Positions 22,111-36,880 of a stretch of 64,000 nucleotides of DNA are shown piece after piece. The DNA lies in assembly GCA_033032175.1 (NCBI GenBank), contig CM065321.1, forward strand, positions 14,282,501-14,346,500, written 5' to 3'. This DNA comes from Saturnia japonica. Taxonomy: Eukaryota > Arthropoda > Insecta > Lepidoptera > Saturniidae. Each line of letters starts with the position of its first letter. The stretch's first letter is position 1. The notes beneath the pieces are model-generated. The model saw nothing but the letters and a program-made list of their open reading frames with translations. It was not told the origin of the DNA and ran no database searches. Position numbers and translations under genes: made by a program.

Positions 22111-22419
22111 TGTATATTTTATTACTCATAATAAACCGACAAAGTAGTACAGATAATACAAGAATATCTCACTATCTCTACCCAGGATGTGAGAGAACTC
22201 CCGGAAGTACGCCTACGACGTCATCTACGGACTTCCGGTTTGAACGAGGATCTTCATTTGATTTCCGTCCTCTTTCGGTTCTGTTCGGACATGAAACGTT
22301 CCTGAACAGTATACATAGACTTGCGTACTATATCTTATATTATAGCGTATACTAATATTTTATAGTATTAATATATTTTAAGTTTTAATTTACTTTATTT
22401 AACTAGATGAAGGCAAAGG

Positions 22420-22640
22420 CTTTGCTTAACTTTGCTAGCTTTGCTCGCGTGGATTACATAATGCCACCAGTCGAGCGCACGCCGCCCACGGCATGCGGCA
22501 GTTGTCCACTGGTTATTTTAAAGACAAAAATGCTTATTGTGGGTGATGCTTAGAAGATAGACATATGCTGTCGATTATATTTTATTAGTATTTTTAGTAT
22601 AGTACCTTTATCGCCGCAATTATCGTTGCTATAAACAATT
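22420..22640 (+). mobile_element. Dispersed repeat (family Q), copy 2
   Basis: Contains GACAAAAATGCTTATTGTGG and AGAAGATAGACATATGCTG, shared with 19.99-20.04 kb. A GC-rich stretch precedes it (CGAGCGCACGCCGCCCACGG). Confidence 0.45.
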
Positions 22641-23420
22641 GACACCACATTCACTTTTCCCTGCACTTCATACTTGACGAAAACATGTAAATGTATTATT
22701 GTATAGCAGCTGTCCACGCGGACGCATCGCTCACTCAATTAGGAGAGAGACAGATGTCGAACGCTGCAAAACGCGGGGCCGATTGTGCCTCTTTGTCGCT
22801 CGTTCCGCGCTCTCGCTTGCACTTCAAGCCTTAAATGGAACGCCTCAGAGCGAGGTAACGCCGCATAAGTCATGTTTTTTTATGCGTACAGCCGGCTCCA
22901 TCGAATTATAAGACGTTGTCACGTCAAAAAGGTGTTTATAAACAAAATTCAACATTACCAAAACATATTATTCCAAAGAGCACGATGCTATCGCGATTCG
23001 ACTTCAATAAAGCCTACGAAACGACCCTCCATCTTCGCCCTTAAAAGCCATTACCAAAGTGTCATCCTCTTGAATATTATAAAATACGATATTTAAATTG
23101 ACGCCAAAATCCTTCGGGTATGGTGGGCCTTCAGAAATTCTAAATGTCAATGTACGTAAGTAACTGAACTAAGTTCGCCGTTGCGAAGTGATAGCAACCT
23201 TATTATGTTAATTAACATAATAAAACTTATATTATAATTAAATCTATTTATGAAATAACGCCTATCTGGTGAAGACGGTACGTAGGTATCGAGGGAATAC
23301 TACAACTTGGCAGCTTGGAGAAAAATTAATTATTTTTATTTGTTGAGATTCTGTTTTGTTGAAAAAAGCGTAATATATTTATGTAGGTTACTTAACGTAG
23401 GTATTTAAAATAATAACTTC
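22641..23420. other. No gene; GC-richer patch at 22690-22880 and a perfect palindrome
   Basis: The patch (CACGCGGACGCATCGCTCACT, CGTTCCGCGCTCTCGCTTGC) has short frames on both strands but none protein-like. 23200-23223 is a 24-base perfect palindrome (TTATTATGTTAA and its complement). Confidence 0.4.
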
Positions 23421-23663
23421 CTCATTAGCCTAGTGGTCGTAAGCGCGACTGCTATGATCGAGGGCCTGGTTGCGATTCCCAGGTCGAGCAAACTGTTATT
23501 GGGTTTTATATGAAATTCTCAGTAGCAGCTTGGAGTTTGGCTTTGTGCCCGATTAATGGCAATAGGCCTGCCTCTTATTACATGGGGCTTAAAAAACATT
23601 AGTACACCTCTACATAACCCTTCGGGGATACAGGCGTGATGGTATGTATGTATGTATGTGTGT
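23421..23663 (+). mobile_element. tRNA-derived SINE (family D) with (ATGT)n tail, copy 1
   Basis: The head TTAGCCTAGTGGTCG followed by GGTTGCGATTCCCAGG resembles tRNA A- and B-boxes. The body continues AAATTCTCAGTAGCAG, GGAGTTTGGCTTTGTGCCCG and ACCCTTCGGGGATACAGGCG, then ATGGTATGTATGTATGTATG. The four-base tail repeat is its 3' end. It matches 60740-60993 nearly end to end. Confidence 0.75.
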
Positions 23664-24548
23664 ACTTTTTAATCCTTTTAATTTTAAAGCCTCGTATCTA
23701 AAAACCTGCCTGGCATAATTAACATTTAATGATTACGTTAAGTAGGTATATTTTATTGGAATAGGAATTAAGATTACATGAAATATTTGTATATTCATAA
23801 AAATTTAGATAGAAAAAGATATAATTAACAAGAAAACGGACGTCATAATGTATTATTTATACTCTAACAGTGAACTTGATACAATAACACAGGTCTTCCA
23901 TTTAAAAGTATATTAAATATAATATGAAGCTACGAAAAAATTTAAATCAATATTTGACTAAATGTATAAGAAAGTTATTTATAATTTGAAATAATACAAT
24001 TGGCGTCTACATTACGATCTATGTAAAAAAATCAAAGTATATCATCCAACATGGTAAATTATAGTAAAAAAAGGTGCTATGAGAACTGCCGACAGAAGTG
24101 AAAACTTAAAATAGTTGTTATTTTTGAATATCCAAATTAATTGTGTAATTATTATTATTTTTAGCTTATATTGCTACAAAGACTTTGTTTCGTTGATGAT
24201 GACTTAAATAAATTCACTCCTTATCCAAACTTTCCTATAGAAGTATTCACTTCAAAAAATCATAAATATTCCTGCGATTTACGTTTAACATTGCGAAATG
24301 TAAGAAACGCAATATAGTGTAGGCGAAAACTCGCTGTTGAATCTAAGCGCGTCGTACCGCACTGTTCTATAAATCCTTGTTAAAACTAAGCACGGCTGCA
24401 CAGAGGCAGTTTATGCGGACGGATATCTGGCTATACACTCGGAGCATTAAACTTTTTCTACTACAAAATCTGGGAACTAAAATAATCTTTTGTTGCAGGT
24501 AAATTCATTACAAAAAAAATTGTTTTGCATTAACACAAGGTTCTTTGG
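23664..24548. other. No recognisable feature
   Basis: AT-rich; a slightly GC-richer part at 24310-24440 shows no coding. Confidence 0.45.
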
Positions 24549-24559
24549 ATGCGATATTT

Positions 24560-24660
24560 TTTAGAGTGGAGGCATTCCAACAGTCGGCCTGCCACAGCTA
24601 GAGATAAATCTCCAAAGAAATGTATCTGTGCTCTACCTCTTTATAATAGCACAAAAAATT
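24560..24660 (-). mobile_element. Family E retroelement, 5' fragment
   Basis: CTAGAGATAAATCTCCAAAG and GTGCTCTACCTCTTT match the 5' block of family E in reverse orientation (compare 45.91-45.97 kb). A 70-codon open frame across it is incidental. Confidence 0.45.
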
Positions 24661-27600
24661 ATCGGAACTGTGTAAAGTACAGTCCAAAAACAGTGGCCCA
24701 AGAAATCAACAATCCACCGCCAGTCGCCGATATTATGCCGGTTTGCGTAAATAAAAACTGAATATGCATAGGCTGATCTCGAAATGCGACGCACATAAGC
24801 GAATCACTATGACGGACTTTATACTGTATGCATTGTCATTTCCTCGTTCATTACTCGGTAACGCACAACGTGTATCATCAAATCTTAAGATATTATTTGA
24901 TCCCACTCACAACCCAGTTGAAAAATATTCATATACCAGTTCGTGTAACTAGATCATTGCAACGCGATTACTGTTTTTTGTGGCGGAATTATTTCTGGCG
25001 ATGGTGTCAGTCCTATACAAACAAACTTTGGACAGCTTCTGCTACACTATAAATAAGATACAAAAAATATGATGTTATAGTTACTTCTTTGTCGCGAGAA
25101 AACAAAAATAACTTCAAAAATTTATTCACCCATGCCAACAATATAATAAAGTTAGCCGTTTTTTTTATTAAGTAAAAATAGTTTAACAGTGTAAAATAAA
25201 CAATATCTGGGCGACCGCACTACGCTTGGTGTCTTACAATAAAGAAAAAGCAAAACACCTATCTAGGTAAACTGTATAAAATGTTATCTAAATACAAAGT
25301 TTCATCCAAATTGTTGGAGACGTTTCCGAGAAACCAGTTACATATAAATTGCTTACTTAATAGTATTAGATTGTTTTAAACAAATTAAAAATAATATACA
25401 AATATGATTTATTCTGAAATTTACCTTCCTACGGAACTCGCTAATAGACATATACATAATTTCAAAAAGGACGTGATTAAAATTAACTATTTTTTTTATC
25501 TACGTTTACGAGTAATAAAACGAGTATTCATTCATCCGTAATCTTTCAATCTCAAATGTATTGCAAACAACGTAGATACGAACTTAGCTTTGGTTGTTTG
25601 TTTATTAATTATTCTTTATCAAAAGTGATACATACGCGTTTTTCGATTCCTAACCAAACTAAACTTTCTTCTTACCCCTTATCCTACTTAGTTAGGGTCG
25701 GCACAACATGTTTCCTTCTTCCACTCTATTATCAAATATCATCTCAGTATTCACACCTTTTATACGCATATAATTCTTTACACAATCCATCCATACCTTC
25801 TTCGATCTCCCTTTAGTCCTATATTCACCTTCATTTATTTTAGTAGTCTCAGTTTATACTAAATATTCTTTCAGTTAACCTAAGCGAACTAAACAAACAT
25901 CAAATTTAGTTTCTTAGACGAAAGTTAATATTATATTTAATCAAATAACATAGATCATTTATGTTAATTTGTTTAGACAGTAGAAATTTAATAATTTAAA
26001 TTCTCTTTCTGAGGTCATCGAACTAGCAAGCCGAAAGTGGAATAGGAAAATTATTCCAACATCCCAGTAGATTCGTAGCTCTCTGAGTTTCCAATTCAAA
26101 GCTATAAATTTCACAAATGTACAACAGCATTCGGAATACTTGAATCGGAGAACAGGAGATTTTAAATATTTAATATGTACGAAGAATTGCTTTCTGTTTG
26201 ACAGGATTTAAAGCAAATCAGAAATAGAATAGTTTGTGTTTGAATAGAATTTTAGTTATCGTTTATTGATGAATATGAAGCCATAAGACACGCCGATGGA
26301 ATTTTTTTACGCCGGTCTCCATTGTTTTTGGACTGTATGGTCATTTTGCCGAGAATAAAGTATCTGTCATAGTTTCTTATACTGCACGTTTGCCACTTGC
26401 CACAAACTTCTTCAAGCGCTTGGATAAAATTGGCATGCTACATCGGTATCCACACATTTGCGAGTGTGCTAGTGTGTTTTGGATAAGCAAGCATGACGGA
26501 CGTCAACCTTGTGTCAGGTATAACATCTGGTTTAACCTATATTAAAAATTAAGCGAGGAAAAAAGTAGGATACGGAAAACTCGGCAACGAAAATAGTTCA
26601 AAGTTCACAGAAACTGTACCAATTATTTTTCTTCAGCTATTTATTGATTATTTAGTTCACGCAAGCAGTAATAGCAACGCGCAAACGTGGGGATGAATTA
26701 CAAGTACTTTCCGCAAGCTTCTTTGATTTCTGCATCACATATCGACTTAGTTCTTACTGGTGGCAAGCCAAGCCAAACGCTCTATCCACACATTTGAATT
26801 TGTTAATGTTTTCCGAGGTTTGGCAAGCGTGTATACAAAAATATATACACGATCACGCAATACGTATGATCGAAAAAAAGTTAAAACTATGAGAAGTTCA
26901 TGATTACTTTCTGTAAATTTGAACTTCGTTTACATAAAAATGTGCCATTATAAAATCAATGCTAGTTTATTAACCCGAAAAATATAAAGAACGGTTCGAG
27001 TTCTCTGGTTGTGACATTAAGGGCAATTTGTCAGCCGCTTGGCCTCTCGTCATTTTAATTAAAACCTCATTTTGTACTGGTTTAATTTAAATTAACTTTT
27101 CATCTATTTTAGTTATGTTATTAATACAGCTGATTTATATCAATGAACTCTTTCGTTCGTAAGATTATTGCTCAATTTTTGTGTTGATGACAATAATTAA
27201 GTTTTTTTTACTAGATTTAACATGGAGATGGGTGAGGTTTTGATCTAATTCTATTAAATTGGAACGCGAAAAATACTTTAAAAGAATCTATTTAAAATAT
27301 GATAAACCCTCATTTGCGTGGAGCTCCGAAGTTGAAACTCCTTTTGCCCTTCCTTCAATTCGGTTCTAATTAAAAGTATTAATAACCCTTGTTAGTTAAC
27401 TGTATTAGTTTGACGGATGTTTGGACACGACAATTGTGTCCGACTGTATCGCAACCTCACAACAGTGTAAAACTCGGCATAGTGGTATGCTTAGACGTTT
27501 CGAGTTGTGCAATCCAGATCAGTTTTTTTTTACTGTTATCTTTATAGGCTCTGGATCCATTAGAGGCTTTGGCAGCTTCACATTCAGCTACAAAAAGGCT

Positions 27601-28500
27601 TGTAGACTGACTGACAGCGATTACCGAAGATGGGTTCTTTTGTTTTTAAAGTTTTTTGGGCCTACTATCAGTCACAGTGATGAAGAAAACACCACTTCAT
27701 AAAAAAAAAAAAACGTTCAAATAAATCTCTCCCTTTTCTACTATTAGAGTTACTAATATATCGTTTATTACTTTCAGGCTACTGAATAATATAACAATCG
27801 TTAATCAGCTCCTTGTTGAAGTACCTAATAAAGTAAAAATATCAAATAAACTGTTTATGACAAATTAAGAATTGGCACCAACAAAATTAAATTCAACATA
27901 ATATATGAACTATGAAGCACTGGATAGTCCGGAATCGTCTAAAGTAAAGTTTTTCAATTAATTCAATGTCAAAATACATCCGATTCGAAAGGTTTCGCTT
28001 AAAAAATTCCTATCCTCTGTACGGAATTCAGTTATGAAATCAACGTCAGTACGTTTTTCGATGAATGAAGAGTCGATGAATACTTTTTTGAAATTTAAAT
28101 TCCGATATCCACGCGTTCCAACTTTAATTTACATAACGTACTCGTTAAATGCACATTTGTATTCTTAATTTGATTTTTTTAAATGTATGAGTGGATTAAA
28201 ATACATAATACAATAATTTATTTTTCCATAAACACTATACTTTGTTCATCCTACGAAGACTTGTATGATACATTATCAACACGAAAATTGTTACGTCATG
28301 ATAATAAAATTATGAAATAACCTAAAAACATGCATTTCGACTATCAACAATCATTATACAAAAAAATTATGACACTGACTAAAGGATTTTTTTTTGTTAT
28401 CTGGCTGTATAGGCCCTGATTCACGTTATAAAAACATTTTGAACGACAAACAATGACAAAAAGATTTCTTAATATATTTAATACTATGTGCAGCGTTACT
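24661..28500. other. No gene recognised
   Basis: Long AT-rich stretch with short frames only. GC-richer pockets at 26280-26520, 27010-27060 and 27300-27370 have no partner in the window. 25290-25340 (TTGGAGACGTTTCCGAGAAAC) looks like an old transposon end. Confidence 0.45.
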
Positions 28501-28504
28501 TTCT

Positions 28505-28652
28505 ATGGTACTTAAAATTAGAGTAGACCAAAATAATAAAAGCAATGAATTGAAAATTAATCAAACTAATCGAACGCCAATAATATTAGTGAAAATAATG
28601 TTGCGCGTTGAAAATAATTACTGCATAATAAACACGCGCAGAGCTGCGGGAA
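28505..28652 (+). mobile_element. Possible Helitron-like 3' end
   Basis: ACACGCGCAGAGCTGCGGGA followed by ATACCGCTAGT at 28652 resembles the CTAGT ends in the window; the rest of the element is not defined. Confidence 0.35.
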
Positions 28653-31399
28653 TACCGCTAGTCGTAAATAAAGTTGGTAGTCTAAAAGGAGTTAAAGTTA
28701 AAATAAAATTGAATTAGTAATCTAGGGTGTAAGTAAAAAAAGAGGAATGATATATCCAGTTACAGAATACGCTTTTTCAATCTACGAAACCTCTGCTTCA
28801 GCAGCATATTTATTTTTAAAACTGAAACGTGATGGATCGGAATCGGCAGCTGGAAGGATTGACAAAAACGTTCCACGTTCAAAGGAATATCGAGTGGGTG
28901 TTTTTTCACTCTTTTCTAATTCCACTATAGGATATCCAGTGTGTGTATACGTATTTTGTGGGAATTTAATTACGATAGATAGATGATTTTTACATTACAC
29001 TGGATATTAAGAATTTCCTCGTGAACGTATTGTCATTTTTATTTCATTAGTGTTACCAGCAGATGCTAAGAAGTATTTATTAGAACAAAGTCATATGGAA
29101 CGGGCTGATTAAAAAAAAAAAAAATTCTTCATCGAAGACATTATTAAATGAAAAACAGATAAAATGGACTTGGGCAACATATCTGACAATGCAATAATAC
29201 AAATTAGTACTGGTTAGAACTTTTTTTCGAAACAATTTCGAAGTTACGATTGCTCAGTGGTAACTCTTGGACTCTTCAACTTAGATTCTTGAACTTGTCA
29301 ATTGACGTGGTTTTGCATTATGTATTGTATTAACTTTTAGTGAAGAAAGATCATCTCTTATAAACCCGTATCATGGTGTTTGTGCGTTTTTAGTGATCAC
29401 TTTAAAGTGACGTCTTTATCTGAAAATTTGTCACAAAAAACCTATCGGGGTGATACGCCAGCAGCACTTGACAGCCAAACCTTTTGAGCATAATGCGTTA
29501 CCATCTCCAACCATATCGTTACTTTCAGTCAGATGAGATCGTGCTCAAACGCAACATAAGAAAACAGAAATAAATAGATAGATACTGAGTTTGTATATAT
29601 AGTTTATAGAACTTCTTAAAGATTTATTCGGTAGCGATGTATATCAAGATATTATGTAGCCATGCTGACCTTTACCGTCCAACTGGTTCACAACTTTAAG
29701 TTATGAAAATGACTTTGCGGGTGGTCTTCATTAATTTTATTATATTCGCAGAGAAATTTTTATCTTATTCAATTTTCTGATATGATTCTGAACGAGGAAG
29801 AGAATATTTTTATGAAGAACTCTTAATGAAGGACTTGTAATTGTTAAAGAAATTATCAATTCACTTGAATGAGTTCTAAAAATTACAGTTTCTATTGCAA
29901 ACGCGATTAAATTTTTTGAGATGTTTATTCGTCAACTGTGTGATAATGTTTTGATTCAAACATAGTATTGATTGATTGGCCAGTTTCAATAGGTACTTAT
30001 AATTCGCACGTTAAATATGATGATATCATTTGACATGTAGTCAGTATTCCCGCATTTGTCGTTTTCTGTTTGAGGTAAGTAAATAAATGAGACGTAGGTG
30101 TTTAAGATTATTGGTCAACATAAATTTGATGAGAATCTTTGACTTAAAAACCGTATGTAAAATGAAATGTTATCGTTCAGAAAGTGGCCAACTCATAAAT
30201 TAAAGCAAAATATCTCAATACAGAATCAAAGGGACGGACGTGTGACGTTATGAATAATGGTCGCTCTCTAATTAAAGTTTGTCTAATTAATCAGACGCCG
30301 AGAGTGAGGGAACGACGCGGTGTTATATTTCTTGTTTTACTGGCGTGTAATATAACGTAATTTAAGATTTTTAAAATGTAAATTATATTAGAATCTTTTT
30401 AACGAAATAAAGGGAAAGGATTCAGTGAAAGGGATGCTATGTGGCTGCCCAGATGAAACCTCTTCTTGTCCATTATGTATCTAGGATTACAACAAATTAA
30501 TTCACTTATACTTTAAATTTTTATTCGTGGCTTCACTTACATGAAAAATAATAATAATAAATACCACCTTATATGTGTTCCACTATTAGGCCTCTATCCG
30601 TGGGAAGGTAAGGACTTAATTGCCACTCCAGCTCATGATATTTTGGTGATTTCAAACAAGGGTAAATCCACAGTTTAAAATTTTTCCCAAATTTGGATTT
30701 TTCGGAAACCAAATTTTTCTTCTCTCTAATGTTACGAAATTGGCCTAAACGAGACGCGCCCTTGAAATTTCAATTATTTTCTGATCGCCGCCTAAGAAGT
30801 TTTACTTCAAAAATATCGATCACTTTTAAAAAACCTTTTTTTTAGATGATTCTATAATTACTTTTACGAAATAACTTATAACTATGCTCTATAATTTTCA
30901 AAAATCGCAGAATTTTCTGTGATGGTTTGGTAACATATTAAATATTGATAGACAATTTATAAATTTTAAATTGTTTTTACATCCACGCCCATTATTGTAT
31001 AAATAATTACCTATTCATCTCCTTTGAAAATAATCTTCAAAAGTTCTCTCAGTTTTCAAACATGAAATCTTCAAACGTTAAAATGTAACATTTCATATCG
31101 TAAAGCGCCGGGGTAGTTTTATTAAAACTAACTTGATATATTAGTCCCGAGTATACGAAGAAATATTACTTTCAATATTTCGGCAATATAGAACAGTTTG
31201 CTCGGCGTTTAATGGGACTAAATTACCTTATATGTAGCATTATATTAAAGTTATTTACGATTATTTACGATAAGAGTATACAATCTTAATTGTTATTTAT
31301 GAAATCGATTCGATTTATTCACATTTTATATTTTTGTTTAATTCAGTGACTACAAAATTTTAATTTAATTCTTAAAGCCAATCAGTTGGAGTTAATCAG
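28653..31399. other. No gene recognised
   Basis: AT-rich. 30290-30350 is GC-richer (AGACGCCGAGAGTGAGGGAAC). 30540-30680 has the look of an old transposon. No coding. Confidence 0.45.
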
Positions 31400-31810
31400 G
31401 CAGGTCCTAATAAGTGCCTTTGGTTTGAATATTCTACATGAAATGGATGGAAAGGGCAATGGAGAGAGCTATACTCGGAGTTTGTCTAAATGATCGAATC
31501 AGTGACGAGGAGATCTGCAGAAGAACTAAAGTCGACCGACATAGCTCTTAGAATTGCTAGACTTAAGTGGCAATGTGTAGGGCATAGGGCTTATGGGATA
31601 ATGGATTGTCGATGACTGCGTAGAGTTCTTGAGTGGCGAACACGTAGCAGAAGATCAGGGTGGGTAGACACGCCACAAGGTGGACTGACGATACTGTGAA
31701 CTTAGCGCGAACTCACTGGATGCGAGCAGTGAAGCACCAGTCCTTGTGGTAATCTTTGGAGCAGGTCCATGTCCAACAGTGGACGTCACTTGACTGAATG
31801 GATGGATTGA
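31400..31810 (+). pseudogene. RTE-type LINE 3' scrap
   Basis: With frame changes it reads MERAMLGVCLNDRISDEEIC, then TKV...DIALRIARLKWQCVGH and RRVLEWRTRSRRSG. This is the same C-terminal region as the RTE copies at 13.1 and 49.7 kb but much diverged. It ends in ATGGATGGATTGATGG, a worn simple-repeat tail, after CAACAGTGGACGTCAC. Several stops and shifts. Confidence 0.65.
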
Positions 31811-34800
31811 TGGTTTGAAGAGAGTAGACGTTGGAATGTATAATTTATAAGCGTTATTTATGCTACGATTTTGTATTGGGATGCTAGGAAACTAGAATTT
31901 TACTCAGATAGGGCTGACATACAATCTGCGAGTTGTATAAAAGCCCCTGAAATATAACAATAGAAATGATAATAAATTAAATAAATTTTACATTTAACAC
32001 TTGAAGTCAAGGTTCTGCGAAAGGTACTTTGATTCATTAGACTTATATTATATTGAAATTGGTCCGTCTCTTTTAAATAAATACGTATTATATACATATA
32101 CAATTTATTACGTACTGTGTAGCTCACACCTGTAATTCTTATACGATAAAGGATTCCAATCTATGATGCTTAAAAAATAGGCGAAATACTCTACACTTAC
32201 AATTTTGTTATGTACTGACCATTTAGCATTGAATAAACCCTTGTGTATTCATGTTTGCTTGCTCCTCAAATATGAATATAAAACAAATCATAGTCTTTGT
32301 AAAATTCAAATCTACGTCCATCGAAATCTGATCAGCTACAAATTAAATCGGTCCTAGCTAGAATTGACTTCGATAGGATGTATGCGAACAACCCAATAGC
32401 AGAGCTGAATTTTGCGTATCTCTAAAACGTTTTAATTGTCATACATATTAACATTCTAAAGTACAAAAGCCATATCATTAAATTAATCTTTGTAATTAAT
32501 CACACTGGAGATTTGTAAGGAGTCGACAATTTCCATTAACATATAATATTAATTTTGTAGAGTTTGAATGGTTTTTGTCCAACGGTTGCTTTAAAATTAG
32601 TTTTAGTTCTATTATTTAAATTAATGTTTATTTATTCTAGCAGGAACAGATTACTCAGGAATAGATTATTGGCATATTATATTAATAACATGAAAATTAG
32701 TTAAAACATATTCTACGTACACTTAATTTATAATTTATTATTCTAATTTCTTCTTCATTTGTTATCCATATTAGTCACTTTTGACGAATTCGTCATATGA
32801 CGAAAGTGAGATATGATGAACTTATTTTGCTGACTATTTTTTTATTAAGTGTAAATAATTTAACAGCTTATAAATAAACATTGTTTTAATCCAATTAAAA
32901 TTCAGTAAAACGAATTTACATTATTAGCATTAATGGCTTTTTTTGTTACGTTAAAGAATTAATAAGCTCTAACGTGCATTCATAAGGCTAAGTTCAACAA
33001 TTCTACTCCAAATTATTCTTATTTTCATCAATGTTAACTACTTATTGTCATTCTACTACGTTAGACTGTCTACTAGGTTAATATCTAGTGATCTGACAAT
33101 ATGTAAGCAATGTACTCAAGCGTAGAAACAAATATTGGTCATCCAAATTTAAGCCTGGTGAATAAACTACAAGGAACAGCAAATTTCAAATAAAATTCTG
33201 ACTAAGTTTATACTATATAATTAGTTTACATAACTTCAGCTAATATAAAACTACCATGAGAATCCATTTCAAACTCGCTTTCGCCTGACACACGTCAATA
33301 ATTCTATCGGAATGCTTGACATGGCTCTTTATTAATTCAACACACTGCCTTAGAACATTCTCGGCGGGAGCGAAACTTTTTCAATTAAGACCCTCGAGGG
33401 CTGATAGCATTAAAATTCCAACATAATTTTCTGGGTGATGAGTGCTGTACGCATTCCGTCGGAAACTCGATTTGGCTTCATGTGGAACGCGTTCCGTTTT
33501 CTCTCTCCTTGAATCTATGTACACTGAAAATAGTTTGACATTCGTTCTCAGTTATAATCAAGTATTTGTAATCAGTAAGTAAAATTACAATAAGTAATTT
33601 TGGCGTTTCATAAGGTGAATGAATATATGAAATATTATATTTTTTAAATGTGTATATAATATGTATATTTTGAACTATAGTAAGATGGAATAGTGAAAAG
33701 ATAATAAGGAATACGGAAGGAGAAAAAAATAAAGTCGTTTTAGTAAATCCTAGAAAACAATTTACATGTAACATGACAAACAAAGTTTCTAGTAGCCCTG
33801 TTTCTGAAGTTTCTAGTTCTCTTGTACTCTAAGGAAACGCGATAACAAAGACATAACTAACGGACATTAACAGAAGGTTTCGTATGCTAGACAGTTACAA
33901 CCTACAATTCGGTCAAATATTGATCAAGTTTCAAATTACACATAATTCAACACATTATATATTGTATTCAGTGTATGTATTGTACTGAGCTATTTTTGGG
34001 GCTGAAGTATTGTAAATTTCTCGATTATTTAATGAATATTATATAAATTATTATTATAAATGATTCCTAGTATCAAATAAATAATTCTTATTTCCACTAC
34101 AGATATCTTAAAAAAATAACACCAAGTACAACTGTCGATACTTATATAAATCCGACATTGATTTAAAAACAACGGTCAAGAAGGAATTCAATATTGAATT
34201 CCTCGACGCACTTTGACAACAGGGTCGGTATTCAAAGTATTCAACGCTCGCCGCTCATGGTTCACGCAATCCAGATAAGGAAATACCGATTTTCCGCCTC
34301 GTGTATCTGTTGCGACTCCACGCTGACATGGACATTGCTATGGATTCAGATAGTGGATTCCGATATTCTGAGATGCATCCATTGTTTTAGATTTAATAAC
34401 ATTTTTTATGTTTTAATGTTGCTGTACAAGAAGAAAAGTTTAAAAAGTCAGCTGGGTTGAAATATAGGAAATCTAACAATAATTCGGTTGATGTATTTTG
34501 ATAAGAAAATATTAAAGAGAGGCACGGAGAGAATATTTTTTATAGCAGATAAATATAAAATGTTCAAAATATGCCTAAGATATTTTTAGACATTTATTTG
34601 ACAGACTTTGATCATTGTTAAGGATAGACACTTTTTTATATTACATTAATGGTCTTTATTTGGACTGAAAGAGAACAAAAATTGGCAAAACTACATTGAC
34701 AATTGAAATGATCGTAACACATTAGGTATATGTAAATTACAATATTTATGGGTCACCCTGTAGAAGACGCCATAAGAGAAGTTGAAAAACGTTCTAGACT

Positions 34801-36880
34801 GAAAAAACTTATGAGCAATTGTACAAAAGTTTTTTTTGCACGACTAGCAATGAAGGAGATCACTGATCGATAAAAAAATAGTGTTCTTTATGAAAACCCC
34901 ATATCCTAAGTTCCGATACAATAAGTTATAAGTTCGGAAAAACTGTTTCGTAGTCGATGGTTCCATAAATGAGCGTATATACTACCAATCATCGTAAAAT
35001 TCCTAGAAAGGTTAATAGAAAAAGCAATTTAATTTTAAACTGCCTAAGCAGAAACTCTATCCAAAATTCACATTGATACATACATTTTAATCAAGGTTCC
35101 ACCACATCTGAAAAGTAAACCTCTGTAATAATTTGCAAAGCACACAGGAATAGGCACTAGAGATCTGCGAAAGCAATTCAAATCTGTTCAACATTCAAAT
35201 CCTGCCGCGAAACTTGGTAACTGTGCACGTTTTGAACACATTCATGGAATTAATGCAGAGATGTTGTAATAGCATATTGTTTTTGGGATGATATGACTCT
35301 ACCAATTTCGAATTTAGGTTAATGTTCATTTGTTAAATATATTTATATAGGAATTTTAGATTCAGCTCAAAATATTTTGATAAGTCGATCATCTGAGCCT
35401 ATATACGATAAAGCTAAAATAATTCAAGTCAGGAAGAAAATTATACTTCTAACGAAATAGTAGAAACGCTAATTAAATATTATACTGTAATTTATTCATA
35501 CGCAAGAAGTTGTAAATATGAAATTTGTTATAGTCTAAGATCGATGAGAAGTTATAATTTTAATCACGTTAAGAATAAAATAAAGCGCTAAGTGATTTTA
35601 ATACAAAAGTAGAATATCTATTCACGAAACATTTCTGATTTATATACTCTTACTGAGCCCTAGCAATAACAAATGGATTCAATTAAGTGAATGTTACTAG
35701 AAATTATATAACTACTGTTATTGAGATATATTTGAAATGACTTTGCATACATATACATATACCTGAGGCATTTTACATATCTAATGAAAAGTAGCAGATT
35801 GCTTCAAGCGAATTTACGGGAGCGTCATCATGATGAGAGGAAAATGTCTTACGACGTCTGGAACTCGTATAGCGAAATTAAATTGTGTAATCCCCGTACA
35901 TACTTTCTAAAGTTTATATAATCTAAAGAGATTCAGGGGAATTTGTGGTATTCATTATGGTATCTATTTAATAGCGCGATTTTGACACATGTTTTCGCGA
36001 GCTATTTAAATATATGAATTTTGTATTGCATCTCGTTTTTATTATAATATTATTTCAGTTTTATGAGTCAAAATATTAAATATTAAAAGTAGTTCTTAAC
36101 GTATATGAATAAATACATATATTTTTTATTATTCAGAATGTGTAAAGATATAAGGAATTACGAGTTTTCGTATTTTTTATGATGCGGAAATGAAAAGTTC
36201 TTACCAACTGTTTGCGTACTTTCCATTGTCTTTTATATTATGTTTTTTATAAATTACGCTACTGTATCATATTTATTATTATTTTAATTACATTGACAAA
36301 TACATACTTTTCACATTTATACATTCTAATAATGCTCTTTTCGTTGCTGCATTCACGAACGCTAAATTTATGGATAGAGTAATAATATATGCGAATCTTT
36401 TCACCTAATATTGTGACCAAGTAGATGCCAATTTTAACCCTAAACAACGAACATCTTCAAGTAATACAATACGATTAGATTTTCAAAATTAAAATTAGCA
36501 GCCACTTTTATATAATCCTCACTTACATAATATTAAGTTAAAAAAACCACCAAATTTTGATCCACTTTGTAAACCTAAAACAAATTAGCTAAACCTATAT
36601 AGATAAGAGAAAAAAATTGCGGACAATCGAACATTTTGATACACGAGTCTGTATAGACAACATTTAGCAAATTTGAAGGACTGTAGAGGATATTGACAAT
36701 TCAAGTCAAAGCTCGAATAGACTAATTTGAGAAAATTACCAATATGCTCCTGATGGTATAGAAAGATGAGAGCCAGCTAACAATAGCCATCACTAGGCGA
36801 TTTTTAAATAACATAGTAAAAGCAAGTCTTTAGATGGATTCTAATGACGATTTCAAAAGACAAACTCTAAATGGACTCAT
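31811..36880. other. No gene recognised
   Basis: Five kilobases of AT-rich sequence with short random frames. 33340-33480 is GC-richer (TTCTCGGCGGGAGCGAAAC). 32820-32880 shares a short block with 25.15-25.20 kb. No RNA gene or element ends seen. Confidence 0.45.

Noticed and set aside
21903..22355. 150-codon plus-strand frame as a gene
   Set aside because: It crosses the right half of the family H element and an (AT)n run; the translation is low-complexity.
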